DNA of 43,905 bases from Stentor roeselii (Eukaryota > Ciliophora > Heterotrichea > Heterotrichida > Stentoridae): positions 1 to 43,905 of the forward strand of contig RSEH01000334.1 in the NCBI GenBank assembly GCA_006503475.1. The letters are read 5' to 3'. Below are positions 16,472 through 26,461 of this stretch, piece after piece. The position numbers and the translations under genes were made by a program. The notes beneath the pieces are model-generated. The model did no database searches. It was not told the DNA's origin and saw only the letters and a program-made list of their open reading frames with translations. How positions within the stretch are numbered: the stretch's first letter is position 1; each line of letters starts with the position of its first letter.

Positions 16472-17047
16472 TCATTTACGATTATTACATCTCGAAAACA
16501 CTTTTGATTGATTGTAAAGTCTTTCATGCACTTTTGAGTCTTTATTTTTACAGGTGCTGCTGAGGATTGGAGTGTTTTTACGGTTTGCATCACTGGAGAG
16601 ACCTTGAAGAGAAAGTTTTAGAATAGTCGAATTCTTTGATTTGACGTATTCTTTCTGCTTCTTGTCAAAACTTTTTAAGGAAGATTTGATTACCTTGACG
16701 TTGGTTTTCGGTTTAAAAGTGCATCCTTCAAGCTCTTTGATTTCTTTTTCCATCTTCATGAACTTTATTTTATTTTCGCTGATTTGCTTCAAACATAGAA
16801 GTCTTTCTGGCAAGTCACTTGTTTTTTTCCTTAATTTTCTGAGTGAACCTGTCATTTCATCGATTTCTGTGAAGAGCTTGGAAAGGGTAGGCTGGTAACT
16901 TGGTCTTTCTATTTCAAATGTACAGCTGTTCGTCGAAATCGTTTCGGAAAATACTTTATGATGACGAGATTTCTGGAATAGTTTTACCATTGGCTTCAGA
17001 GGAAATCCTTCCATGTCTAGTTCTTCGAAGTCTTCGGATGTACTCAT
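16472..17047 (-). CDS. Small coiled protein with CTFKPKTN motif
   Basis: 191 residues, ending at TGA. A helical, charged centre (about 70-120, with LRKLRKKTSDLPERLLCLK and KIKFMKMEKEIKEL) leads into CTFKPKTN. This motif of the ECTFxPxxN type recurs in many ciliate and flagellate coiled-coil proteins; HERLYNQSK further on resembles the RLY element that often accompanies it. Function is unknown, with cytoskeletal or ciliary use suspected. The ATG follows AATATAA. Only 17 nt separate its stop from the gamma-CA start on the same strand, so little room is left for a separate promoter. Confidence 0.75.
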   Translation of the reverse strand: MSTSEDFEELDMEGFPLKPMVKLFQKSRHHKVFSETISTNSCTFEIERPSYQPTLSKLFTEIDEMTGSLRKLRKKTSDLPERLLCLKQISENKIKFMKMEKEIKELEGCTFKPKTNVKVIKSSLKSFDKKQKEYVKSKNSTILKLSLQGLSSDANRKNTPILSSTCKNKDSKVHERLYNQSKVFSRCNNRK

Positions 17048-17518
17048 TTATATTATTTGAGGAATGTTTGCAGATTTATTGAGTTTTTAATTTTTGTGGG
17101 TGGAGGATCTGTGATGGATTGTTGAATGATTGTTGGATATGATTGTTGGGAAGAAAGTGGAGAGAAGTTTGACATTTTTTGGTTGGAGAGGTTTTAAGAT
17201 GTTTTAGATTTTTATTTTAGGGGGAGAGGAAAGAGTTGTGAAAATTTGTGAAGTTTATTAGAGTTGGAAAATTTAGATTTTTTTATTTGGGGAGAGTTTC
17301 AGAGATTTTAATTTGATTGGGTGTTAGTTTATATTCTTTTAATTTAATTTTTATTGATTCTTGATTAAAATTATTGTAACAAAGAGTTACTTTTTAATAA
17401 AGTTAATTTTCACAAGAGAGTTAAAAAACCACTAAAAAACATCAAAAAATGATAAAATTAACTATCATTAACTCCTTCAACCCTCTCTAATTTAATTCCA
17501 TTAATTATATCACATTAC
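17048..17518. other. Spacer
   Basis: No gene seen. The left two-thirds are strikingly G/T-rich on the plus strand (runs such as GATTGTTGGATATGATTGTTGGG), and the right third is A/T-rich. It holds the presumed promoter of the 17047 gene and the 3' end of the RMC1 gene. Confidence 0.5.
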
Positions 17519-19504
17519 TCAATTGCTAATTTTTTCAGAGTTTAAAAAATTCCATTCCTTGATCAAAATATTAATCAAGTTAATCAAATTCTCATCAACT
17601 TCTCGATATCCTTTATTAAAAACCGTAGTAACATCAAACTTAACAGGCGATTTTGCCTGAATATTTTTAAAAGCTTCAAAAAAAAACTCTTTCTCAATTA
17701 AAACCATTAAAACCTTATCATGAGCCTTAAGCCTGACCATCATATCAACAGCAACAACCCAAAACTGCTGATATTTCCCGGCATTGTCAAGTAAAATACT
17801 TGAAATTTCCAAATGGTCAGGCAAGACATGATGTTGAACAAGTTGTTCAATCTGCTGAAACTCTTTCGCCCTAATCAAAATCTTCAAAAGCAAGACCTGA
17901 AAATTTAACTGAACCTGCAAGTCTTCATTCCAAAGTGACACAATATAAGCCTGAACATATCTCGCAAGTCTACAACTTCTAAGTGACTTCTCCTCAAAAA
18001 GCGGAAAAAAAATAGACCCAAGGACTTCAGACTGAAGTAAAAGAGTCATTCCTTCTAAAGTCCCAAGTCCATTATCAGCTTGTTTGAATTGAGATGAAAG
18101 TGCTGATTGATTTTTTCTCTTTTCTATCGCTGCGAGTTTATAGTGATTTGCGAAGACCTTAAACAACTCTGAGACTATTTTTAAATCAACTCCATTTCGT
18201 AGCATTCTTTTTAAGTACCCTAAAGCTTGAGTCTTGCAATTTTTTCTTCGAAGTAAAAATAAAATCGACTCCACCTGGTCTGGGTGGTTTTCACTGATGA
18301 ATGAAGGGAAAAGAGTCAGTTTAAAACAACGGCCTTCTTTCACGTCAACGCAAATGTCGTTGTCAACGAAGACTTTTTGACTGTCTAAAGAAAATTCGCA
18401 TTCGGCTGCTGCGACTTTTGAGTTACGAAGGGAAACTGAAAGGTCAGTTCTTTCGATTGACTTGTTGTTGTAAAGGATTTCGCTGTTTAGCGAAAGTTTG
18501 CCTTCCGAATCGAAAAGTTTTAGTTTTATGGAAACTTCTGGCTTTTGTCTCATTCCGTTCCAAAAGGTGTAAAAGACTGAAAAACCGTATTTTTTACTTT
18601 TGATGTCGATTAGGTAACTTTCTTGCAGGGAATAGTTCTGAAGGATTAGCAGGTTGTCTAGTTCTCGGATGCCGTAGTGCCCTGGAGGAACTTGAACTGA
18701 CTCAGCAATTTTCTGAACCTTTTCATGAGTGACTTTATAACAACTCAGACTTCCATGAATGCAATTGATATGAACAAAGTAAGTAGCTCCATACAAATAA
18801 ACCAACGCAACAAAATGAGGATTTGGGAAAGAGGCAGGTTCAACAAATCCATTCAAATTATTCAAATGAGGACCTGCTTCTGTCCACATATCAGTGACGG
18901 AAGGTGACAAGTCACAATTGAATCTCTGCCCGTTGAAAAACTTTGGGCCCTTGTTTTGGTTGATGAAAAAAGTGCTGAAAAGTCCGAGTTTTGGAGGAGA
19001 AGAAGCCACGACGAGAATCCCTTCAACACCATGGAACCAATAATGCCCTACAGACATCGGGTAGTTCCTCACAGTCATAATTTTCCCAAGTTTCGGAAAA
19101 ACCTTAAAAAATTCAATTCCCGTCGAGTCAACAACAACAAAGTCGCTATAAAGTGTTTGGGTGAGCCAATGATATCCTAAGATCGTCTTCGACTTGCCGT
19201 TTAAAACAAAGTGCGTTTTCGAATCCAGAGCCAAAAAGTCCTGAATATTCTTTACAATGTCATGGGTGTTTCTTTGAAAGGACAAAACTTGACCCGAAGG
19301 CGAAAAAGTGCAAGAAATGAACTGGCTGCTAAGTAAAGTTTACCTAAATTCTCCTAAATCCACGTAGGGCTGTGAGTTTGGGTTATCCACTGCTTTTGAA
19401 TACAGAAAATTAAAATTTTTGAAGATGAGGTGACGCTCAGAACTGTTATAAAAGACTTCGACTGAGTTTCCGCACTGCCACTTTTCTATATTGTATAAAT
19501 CCAT
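17519..19504 (-). CDS. RMC1: RMC1 homologue (Mon1-Ccz1 regulator), two exons
   Basis: 656 residues after removing a 15-nt intron (19329-19343), practically the length of animal RMC1 (formerly C18orf8/Mic1). The first exon encodes MDLYNIEKWQCG onwards and supplies the first propeller strands; the second contains VVVDSTGIEFFKVFP, matching the TDQGIEFYQV region of the family. The beta-propeller-like half ends near residue 370, and a helical Mic1 domain follows (VESILFLLRRKNCKTQALGYL, then HxxPDHLEISSILLDNAG). RMC1 joins Mon1-Ccz1, the exchange factor for Rab7, in late endosome and autophagosome maturation. Without the first exon the frame begins with a non-ATG codon, supporting the splice. Confidence 0.87.
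19329..19343 (-). other. 15-nt intron in RMC1 gene
   Basis: Minus-strand sequence GTAAACTTTACTTAG. It splits an AGC codon (AG|C) and removes an in-frame TAA. T9-A10 is conserved. Confidence 0.9.
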
Positions 19505-20027
19505 TCGTTATTATAACTGGTTTAAATGGATTTCACTTTGAGGGTTACTTTTAAGCATACACTGAAAATTTAAGAATTAAAAATCATTTGGTCTAGAAAA
19601 AAGACGGACTTTGAGAAAATTATTTATGAGTTTATTGATTGGAATATTTATGGTTTATTTAGGATTTTATGGTTTGGTAATTATGGTGAAGTTGTAATTT
19701 TTTGTATTGAATTTAAGGATTTTTAGAGGTATTTTAGTTTTGAAAGATAGAAGGTAGGTGAAGTTTTGAAACTGGTAAACTATAAATAGAAATGCTTTCA
19801 AAGATTAAGGTGAGAAAATAAGAGATTTTCTCAAATAATCATGGTAAATAAATAATAAAGATTTCTAAAATTTCCAGAAACTGAATACATCAATGATGCA
19901 ATCTATCGTTAATTTAAATTGAATAACAATAATATCTAAAATAACTTATCTATCTATCTATCACAATCAATTTAAAATTATCATTACTCCTCACTTTCAT
20001 TCATTCCGTAATATATCCCCTGAATAC
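19505..20027. other. Spacer with short TATC microsatellite
   Basis: No gene seen. A (TATC)4 tract lies near 19948-19963. It presumably carries the RMC1 promoter and the 3' end of the next gene. Confidence 0.5.
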
Positions 20028-20597
20028 TTACTTAAATATAGAAACCTGCTGAAGCCGGTACAATTTTTCAGCAAAAGTCATAGCCGGTCTTTCATAAACC
20101 GTATTAACTAAAAAGCAATCCTCAGGCTGTGCCGGTTCAGGAGCATGTGGTTCAATAACAATTTTCTTAATTTGTTCAATTCGAGATTTGATATTAAACT
20201 TCTTTAAAACAAACTTTTTCTGAATTTCGTTGAAATTTCGATGAAGTTTTTTGAAGTCTTTATAACTTACCTTGTTCTTTTTTTCTTCACTTTTGCTGAC
20301 TCTTTGGGTAAAAACGACTTTCATAAAACTTCTTCTCTGCTTTTGAGGATGACTTGAACGGACTGGATGAGCAGCTGGGCGAAAATCTTGGAATTTTTTT
20401 GAAGGAGTGAATTTTCGCTCGGTTATGCCTCTTGAGGACAGTTCTTTTAACCTTTGGAGGGAATCTGGAGTCACTGATCGCATTGAATTTAGACAAGGAA
20501 CGGATTTTTTATTTAGATTGGATAGATCTAGGATTTTTGGGTCTTTTTCAGCGTTGATTCGGATTGAGAGGTTGTTTAGAAGAAGTTTGGGTTTCAT
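20028..20597 (-). CDS. Small basic protein, unknown
   Basis: 189 residues, strongly basic (many Lys/Arg), with no membrane segment. Readable blocks are SVTPDSLQRLKELSS near 41-55, a Lys-rich helical stretch near 105-145 (KVSYKDFKKLHRNFNEIQKKF), and an acidic-proline patch HAPEPAQPEDC near 151-161. It is not recognised. A short GTAAG...CAG of 12 nt at the stop codon was considered as an intron and rejected on length. The ATG is preceded by AATATAATAC. It is flanked on both sides by spacers. Confidence 0.65.
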   Translation of the reverse strand: MKPKLLLNNLSIRINAEKDPKILDLSNLNKKSVPCLNSMRSVTPDSLQRLKELSSRGITERKFTPSKKFQDFRPAAHPVRSSHPQKQRRSFMKVVFTQRVSKSEEKKNKVSYKDFKKLHRNFNEIQKKFVLKKFNIKSRIEQIKKIVIEPHAPEPAQPEDCFLVNTVYERPAMTFAEKLYRLQQVSIFK

Positions 20598-22140
20598 TGT
20601 ATTATATTTTTATTTTTTTTTTAGGGATTGATTAGGGATTTTAGGAAATTGAAGGAAGTGATTAAAGGATGAGGGAAATTTAAGGGTTTTTATGAATTTG
20701 ATTATTATTTGGATTTTTAGGGTTTTTACATCTTTATCGTTAGTTTTTAAATAATAGATAAATCGGAGGAAAGGATGATTCAAGGAATATTCTTATAGAA
20801 TATCATGAAATTAGGATTAATACAGTTTATTTACAGATATTGAGGATTACTACTTGAAAACTTTTAATAGATTTTAGAAAATTTTCAGAAAATTGTTAAG
20901 GATTTGATAAACTTGGTAATTTTTACATTTTGACAAAAATAATGAATTTTGGTTATATTTTATTGTCTTATACTTTTAACTGGCTTTTATGAATTTTAGG
21001 AACCAGAATTTTATCATTCTTAAACTTAAGTGATAATATAATCATAAAAAGAAAAAACGTATATCCTAACAGCTCGAATTTCATTCAATTAGCTTCTATA
21101 TGAAATTCAAAAAGAAGGATTTAATTCTTGATAGACTCTCTCTTATTTATTTAATCAGAGAAAAATGTGTTTACACGAACTCAAAATTTTAATCTTTAAA
21201 TAACCACCATAAAGATAGATTCAAGATTCTAGTGAGTTAAGTAGAAAAGACCAACAGCTCATAGTAACAATGACTGAATCAAGAATTATTTTCCAAACGT
21301 CAGAGTACTTTAACTACACAATTAACAAAATTAAATCATTTAATCATAAATTTGAATCAGAAATAAATCTTACATCTACTCATTAAAAAATTATTTATAT
21401 CTTAAAGGTAAATCCTAAGAGATAGTTATGGAATTATTTTAGAATTTCTAAATTTGAGCTCTTATATGTATTTTAGTCTGGAAATTATTGAAATTATTCA
21501 AAACTTAATTGAATGGATAGCTCTTTGAATGCAAATAATTCAGAGTCTCTATTTGGTAAGGTTTTAAATTAAAACTTTGGAAAAATCTTTGAATAGCTTA
21601 TAAAGCCAAATGAAAAATTCTTGATCTTGAAAAAAATCAAGGTGGCAATATGAATTAAACTAGATTATCTAATTTTTTACATAAATAAAATAAATAGTTT
21701 AGAGGAATTGTAAAGATTTCAATAATTTCATGCTTATTTTAATCTAATTTTCGTGGTGAGACATAATTTACTGCTGGATGAACTAATCAAGTTGAAGTTT
21801 TTGAAAATAGTTAAGATAATCTTCCTAATTATTAATTAGTTATGCTTCTTAAGTATGATGTAGATGCAACTTTATTTAATGAATTGATAAATATTCAAAC
21901 CAAAAAATTATTGAAAAATAAACTGATCGAAATTATAAATTTTATACTTTCGCGTTGATTTCACAAAGGAGTACACTAAAGCTATTAAGTTAGGAAAAGT
22001 TTTATGATTGATTTAAAATAAATCTCATCATATAAAGCCTTAATTTTCTCACATGAATGGAAGAATAGTATCCAATTAAAATAATTCAAGGACACATAAT
22101 ATAAAGAGATAAAAAAACCTAAAAATAAATCATAAAATTC
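20598..22140. other. Long AT-rich spacer, possible gene relic
   Basis: No intact gene. On the plus strand an ATG near 21271 opens 38 clean codons (beginning MTESRIIFQTSEYFNY), after which the same frame continues in a protein-like manner but with about eleven stops over the next ~160 codons. That is only mildly fewer than chance, so a decayed gene is possible but unproven. Confidence 0.35.
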
Positions 22141-23520
22141 CTAATTACCATCCATTTCAACATCGCAAATAATATTTTCACTTTCTTGATCATCAGCCAC
22201 TACCTCAAACCTCTCAAAAATCTTATCAATCCTCCTTAAAACATCCTTATCTCCAACTGAAATACCATACAATTGAACCAATTTATCCTTAACCTGCCCA
22301 TTTAAAGCCTGAGGATCTTTCTCAAGCGCTCCAAAAACCCCTTCAACAGCGATACATTTTTCTTTATTTTCATTAACCCTGATAGCGATTTCAATCAACT
22401 TACCAACAATTCCCATTCTAACAAGTTCTCCAACTTTTAAAGTATCACACTTCAAGAAAATATTAGAAAAAATCCAAATTATCTCTTTAATTATCTGAGG
22501 ATTTTCTATTTCAGTCATTTCAAGCAACTTATAACAAACTTTCAATTCAATTAATTCTTTGACAACCTCTGAAGACTCAGTCGAAAGATTTGCTAAGATC
22601 CAGACAGTTTCTCTTCTGATGATTATTTTGGAATCGTTGAGAAAGTTTGATAAAATAGGTAAAATGTTGAGGGTTGATAGATAATTCCAAGAGTTTTTTA
22701 CGTTTGATATAAAATTTCCTAATATATTTAAGCATGATAATTGAATTTGTAAGATTTTTGATTGGAGATGTTGGACTATCAAGGGTAGTGCAAGGGTAAA
22801 GTGCTGAGATATGTTTGTTAGTGACTCGGAAATTGATGAAAGTCCCCAGAAAAGGTCAGTTAGAATATCTGAATTGTTTAGAACTCTTGGAAGGCTTAAG
22901 ATAAGTATTGGCTCTATTTTTGAAAGAATGTTCTGAGAAGAAGCTGGTTTTGCTCTTGCGATATTAGAAAGAGTCCAAATATAATTACCGATAAAAGAGA
23001 TATTGTTTGAATTAATTACTTCTGTTCCGTATTGAATGATTTTAAAGAAAATCGAAGAATCAGTGACTAAGTCTCTATAAAAACCTGATTCTCCTGAAAT
23101 ATTTCCAACTCCCCAAACAATCTGATCTTTTAACTCTAAACTATTCAAATCAAACATCTTATCAAAAAATTCTAAGCAATGATTCTTCAGTAAATAGTCA
23201 ATATGAGTTGAATTTCCAGATGCAATGTTGCATATTATCCAACTGACTTCAATGACGAAGTTTTCATTTCTGAGATAAGCCATCTGGATTATTGTTGGAA
23301 TGATGTTGGCTTCGATTATTTCATTTATAGGAGAATTATTGGGTTTTGATAGCATTTTTCGGATATGCTGGACTCCTTCGAATTCGAGGTCTGGGATGTT
23401 TGAATTTATTCTGAGAAGAGCTGATTCGAGGTTTTTTGAGTTTTCTGGGTTGATTGAAAGGGATGAGAGTTTTTCTTGTATTTCTTCGCAAGATAATGCT
23501 ACTGGATGATCTAGGTTCAT
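22141..23520 (-). CDS. Importin-alpha-like armadillo-repeat protein
   Basis: 459 residues built of armadillo repeats. The Trp-x3-Asn ladder that binds nuclear localisation signals is visible repeatedly: SWIICN, VWGVGN, IWTLSN, VWILAN, IWIFSN (one repeat has FWGLSS with Asn lost). The N-terminus (about 1-45) lacks the Arg/Lys-rich importin-beta-binding (IBB) domain of a standard importin alpha. The tail is acidic (VVADDQESENIICDVEMD). It could be a shortened importin alpha, one whose IBB exon was missed, or an ARM adaptor. The ATG follows GATAATAA. Length is about 60 residues under typical importin alpha. Confidence 0.85.
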   Translation of the reverse strand: MNLDHPVALSCEEIQEKLSSLSINPENSKNLESALLRINSNIPDLEFEGVQHIRKMLSKPNNSPINEIIEANIIPTIIQMAYLRNENFVIEVSWIICNIASGNSTHIDYLLKNHCLEFFDKMFDLNSLELKDQIVWGVGNISGESGFYRDLVTDSSIFFKIIQYGTEVINSNNISFIGNYIWTLSNIARAKPASSQNILSKIEPILILSLPRVLNNSDILTDLFWGLSSISESLTNISQHFTLALPLIVQHLQSKILQIQLSCLNILGNFISNVKNSWNYLSTLNILPILSNFLNDSKIIIRRETVWILANLSTESSEVVKELIELKVCYKLLEMTEIENPQIIKEIIWIFSNIFLKCDTLKVGELVRMGIVGKLIEIAIRVNENKEKCIAVEGVFGALEKDPQALNGQVKDKLVQLYGISVGDKDVLRRIDKIFERFEVVADDQESENIICDVEMDGN

Positions 23521-24740
23521 TTATTATCGGTTATTTGATTATAATTTGAAGAGGAATTTAGAATGGTTTAGTTAGGTTATTATGAGACTTAAGGATCATG
23601 ATAGTGAAGAATACATAAATAAAGTTGAATTTCTTATCTTTCTGATAAGATTAAATTTTTTTATGAAATTTTAAGTGTTTTGATTTATAAGGTTTTATCG
23701 ATGGAAGATTGAAAAGCATTTATAATGGATAACAATAGATTATTTTTTTGTTGGATAATCTTCAAATTTTCCAAAGATTTTATAAATTTTAGATTTCTGA
23801 AATATGTATGCATTCAATATGTGAAATAATTACGATAATCCTGATCAAATTTTATTATTCTATCGATTTAATTGAAATTCAATATCAGAATCATGCTTAC
23901 CTAAAATTCAAAAATAGTCATTAATATTCTCGGTAATTTAGATATCTGATTATTTCCCTCTGTTATATCTATAAAATTTTAATTATCAGGAAAAAAATCT
24001 TTTAATCATCACTAATACTTTCATTATAATATCAAATTTTTCTTTAATATCCAGTGTCAAAGCCTTGTCCATTTTTTTCACCACTTCTATCACCGCTTCA
24101 CAAGCGTTTTTTGTAAATCTATTTATTTAGCTACACACTTTCAAAGATTTAATCAATTAACCCATTTTAACCATTTTCTTCCTACTCAGCTTCATATTTC
24201 AAGCATTTATTAAAAAGTCCTAATAATCTCAGAAATCTCCTTTCAATAAAATCTTACAACTCATCAAATCTTCAATTAAAGTATCTCAGCAAAATCGATA
24301 AAAGATTCAGGAGAGGTTTTAAACTATCTAAACAGCTTCTTTTCTGATAATCATGTAAATGATTCAACAGTTTTCTGCTGTTTAAATGATTAAACTTGAA
24401 CTATAATTTTCATAGTTTTAACTATTGAAACTATTTTCAAATATTCTTAGACTTATCATCAGGAGTTACAAGTTTTCTAATACAATAATCGGTATATGTT
24501 TGATTGAACTTTTGTGGAATAGTGGATGATGTCAAGTGATTTGAAATGATACAAGACCCCAGAGGTTATCAGTAAAATAAATGGGTCATTTGGAAGTTTG
24601 GAAAATGGAAGACTTAGATTGAGCCTATGTTTTCAAAGGATATTTATGGTGCTGCCATTCCTTTTTCGAGCTTAATTAGAGCAAGAATATTAAAACTTAT
24701 AAAAGATTTTAAAGATTTTTATTTATGAACTTTAGTGATT
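23521..24740. other. AT-rich spacer with a short coding-like patch
   Basis: No intact gene. Around 24527-24680 (+) base composition becomes richer in G and a frame reads MSSDLK, a TGA, then about 40 clean codons (YKTPEVISKINGSFGSLE...) to a TAA. This may be a gene fragment with CGA changed to TGA. Nothing else is seen. Confidence 0.35.
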
Positions 24741-25998
24741 CTAGGCAAAGCAAATTTTCTGCAAATTAAATTTCAGATCCTTATTCTCTTCATTCATTTT
24801 TACTATTTCCTCTTTAATTTTTTCGAGATCGATATTACTTTCCGAGTCTCTTTCAAATTTAATCGATTCAAGTTGATTCTTGTAGTTTTCAGCTTCGTTT
24901 AAAGCAATTTTTAATTCATTTTCTAAATCAAAGAGTCTGCTTTCATAATTATTTTCTATAATTTTTTGATTAATCTCATTCTTTAGACATTCTATTTCAA
25001 GTTTATTAATTTGTTGCATTTTTTCATTCTCTGATAATAGCTCTTTATGATTTTTTTCTAATTCCTTAAGGTTTTGTTTCATTCGATCTAAATCTTCTGA
25101 TAGTAATGAATTATTTTTCCTAAAAATAAAATTTTCTCTATTAAGATTTTCTATTATTTTATTTTTCTCATTATTAGAATCAGTCAAATCATTATTTTTA
25201 TCCTTTAAAACTTTATTTTCTTCTTTAATTTTGGAAATCTTTTCCTTATTCTTTCTGATTTGATCTTCCAAATCATGAATTTTTTTCAAATCGTCTTGTT
25301 TTTCATTATGAAACTTTTCTCTTTCTATTTCACATTCTTTTCCTTCTAGATATTCCTTAAGATTTCTAATATTTTCAGTAAGTCGATTTATTTCTTCAAT
25401 TTTATCAGTAACCTGATTCTTTAATTTTATATTTTCTTCCGATTTTTCATTAGACTCGCATTTCAATTTCTGATTTTCTTCCCAAAGAATCTCTTTATTT
25501 TCAACACTTTTTTTTCCATTTTACTTCAAAGTTTTCATCATCTCGAAAACAGTTGAAACTATTATTTAAAGTTGAAAGATTCTCTGAAAAATTACTTTTT
25601 TTTTCTGATATTGAGGAAAATTCAGAAAAGCCACTTATTTTCTTTAACTTTTTAGCATTACCGTATTCTTCACTATTAACTGAAAGATGATCAATATCTT
25701 TCTTTTTGAATTTATCTTTTATGGGTGGTTTACCTTCGGTATTTTTCTTTAGTTTATCTAGTTTTTGGATTTCTCGTTCATCATTAATCATTGGAATTTG
25801 AAGTTGAATGACTTTGGAGGTTATTGGTAATTGAGTATCTTGGGCTCTTAAGGTACTATTTGAAAGATTGCTATTTGAAGGTATTTTAGGAAGTTTTGTA
25901 TGTTTTGAACGGGGTGAGTGCGATGCTTTTTGTAATTTTTCTAAATTTGGGTTATAAAGATTTTTCATATAAGTAGAATATATTTCTTTTTTGCTCAT
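24741..25998 (-). pseudogene. Coiled-coil gene split by a homopolymer frameshift
   Basis: Two frames join into one protein of about 415 residues if one base is dropped from a run of eight A (plus-strand T8, 25508-25515). Before the run: a Ser/Lys-rich region with LPKIPSNSNLSNS and KLKKISGFSEFSSIS. After it the other frame reads on without any start codon (SVENKEILWEENQKL) straight into a long coiled coil (about residues 180-410, Lys/Glu/Asn heptads such as INRLTENIRNLKEYLEG), ending at TAG. No 15-nt intron fits, so this is either a sequencing/assembly indel or a recent inactivation. It starts at the Met at 25998; longer readings use TTG. It is not recognised beyond a structural coil. Confidence 0.6.
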
Positions 25999-26461
25999 AT
26001 TAAACTTATCCAAAATGTGATAAAATGCAGAATAAATGTAAAATATTAGAGGTATTATCAGTAATGTATACCGAGATTACTAAACTTTATTATCTACTTA
26101 GCCAAAAAAATTATAAACCTTCTAATTTGGTAAGTATTAAAATTATTTTTACATGAGATCTATCTTCAAAGTGACAGAGTAAGAAATTTTCAAAACAAAG
26201 AGATTTATCTCAATAGAAACTCCTTCATGATTAGATAATAAGTAATTTTACATTATATGAAGATAAAACTTTAAAGACTATATTACTTAGCCTTTCTTTT
26301 CATAGTCACTTAGCCTTCAAAAATACTCTCTTTCAAATAAGGTCTGTGAAAAGTGGGAAAGTAATTAAATGATTGATTCTTTTTAATAATTTTTGAAGGA
26401 AATGATTTTATAATCATTTTTACTCTTCAATGCGGGAAAGTTTATCTACCTACTTAATAAA
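25999..26461. other. Spacer
   Basis: AT-rich; no gene or repeat seen. Confidence 0.5.

Noticed and set aside
20020-20031. GTAAGTATTCAG on the minus strand at the stop of the 20028 gene as an intron
   Set aside because: It is only 12 nt, and no convincing coding sequence follows.
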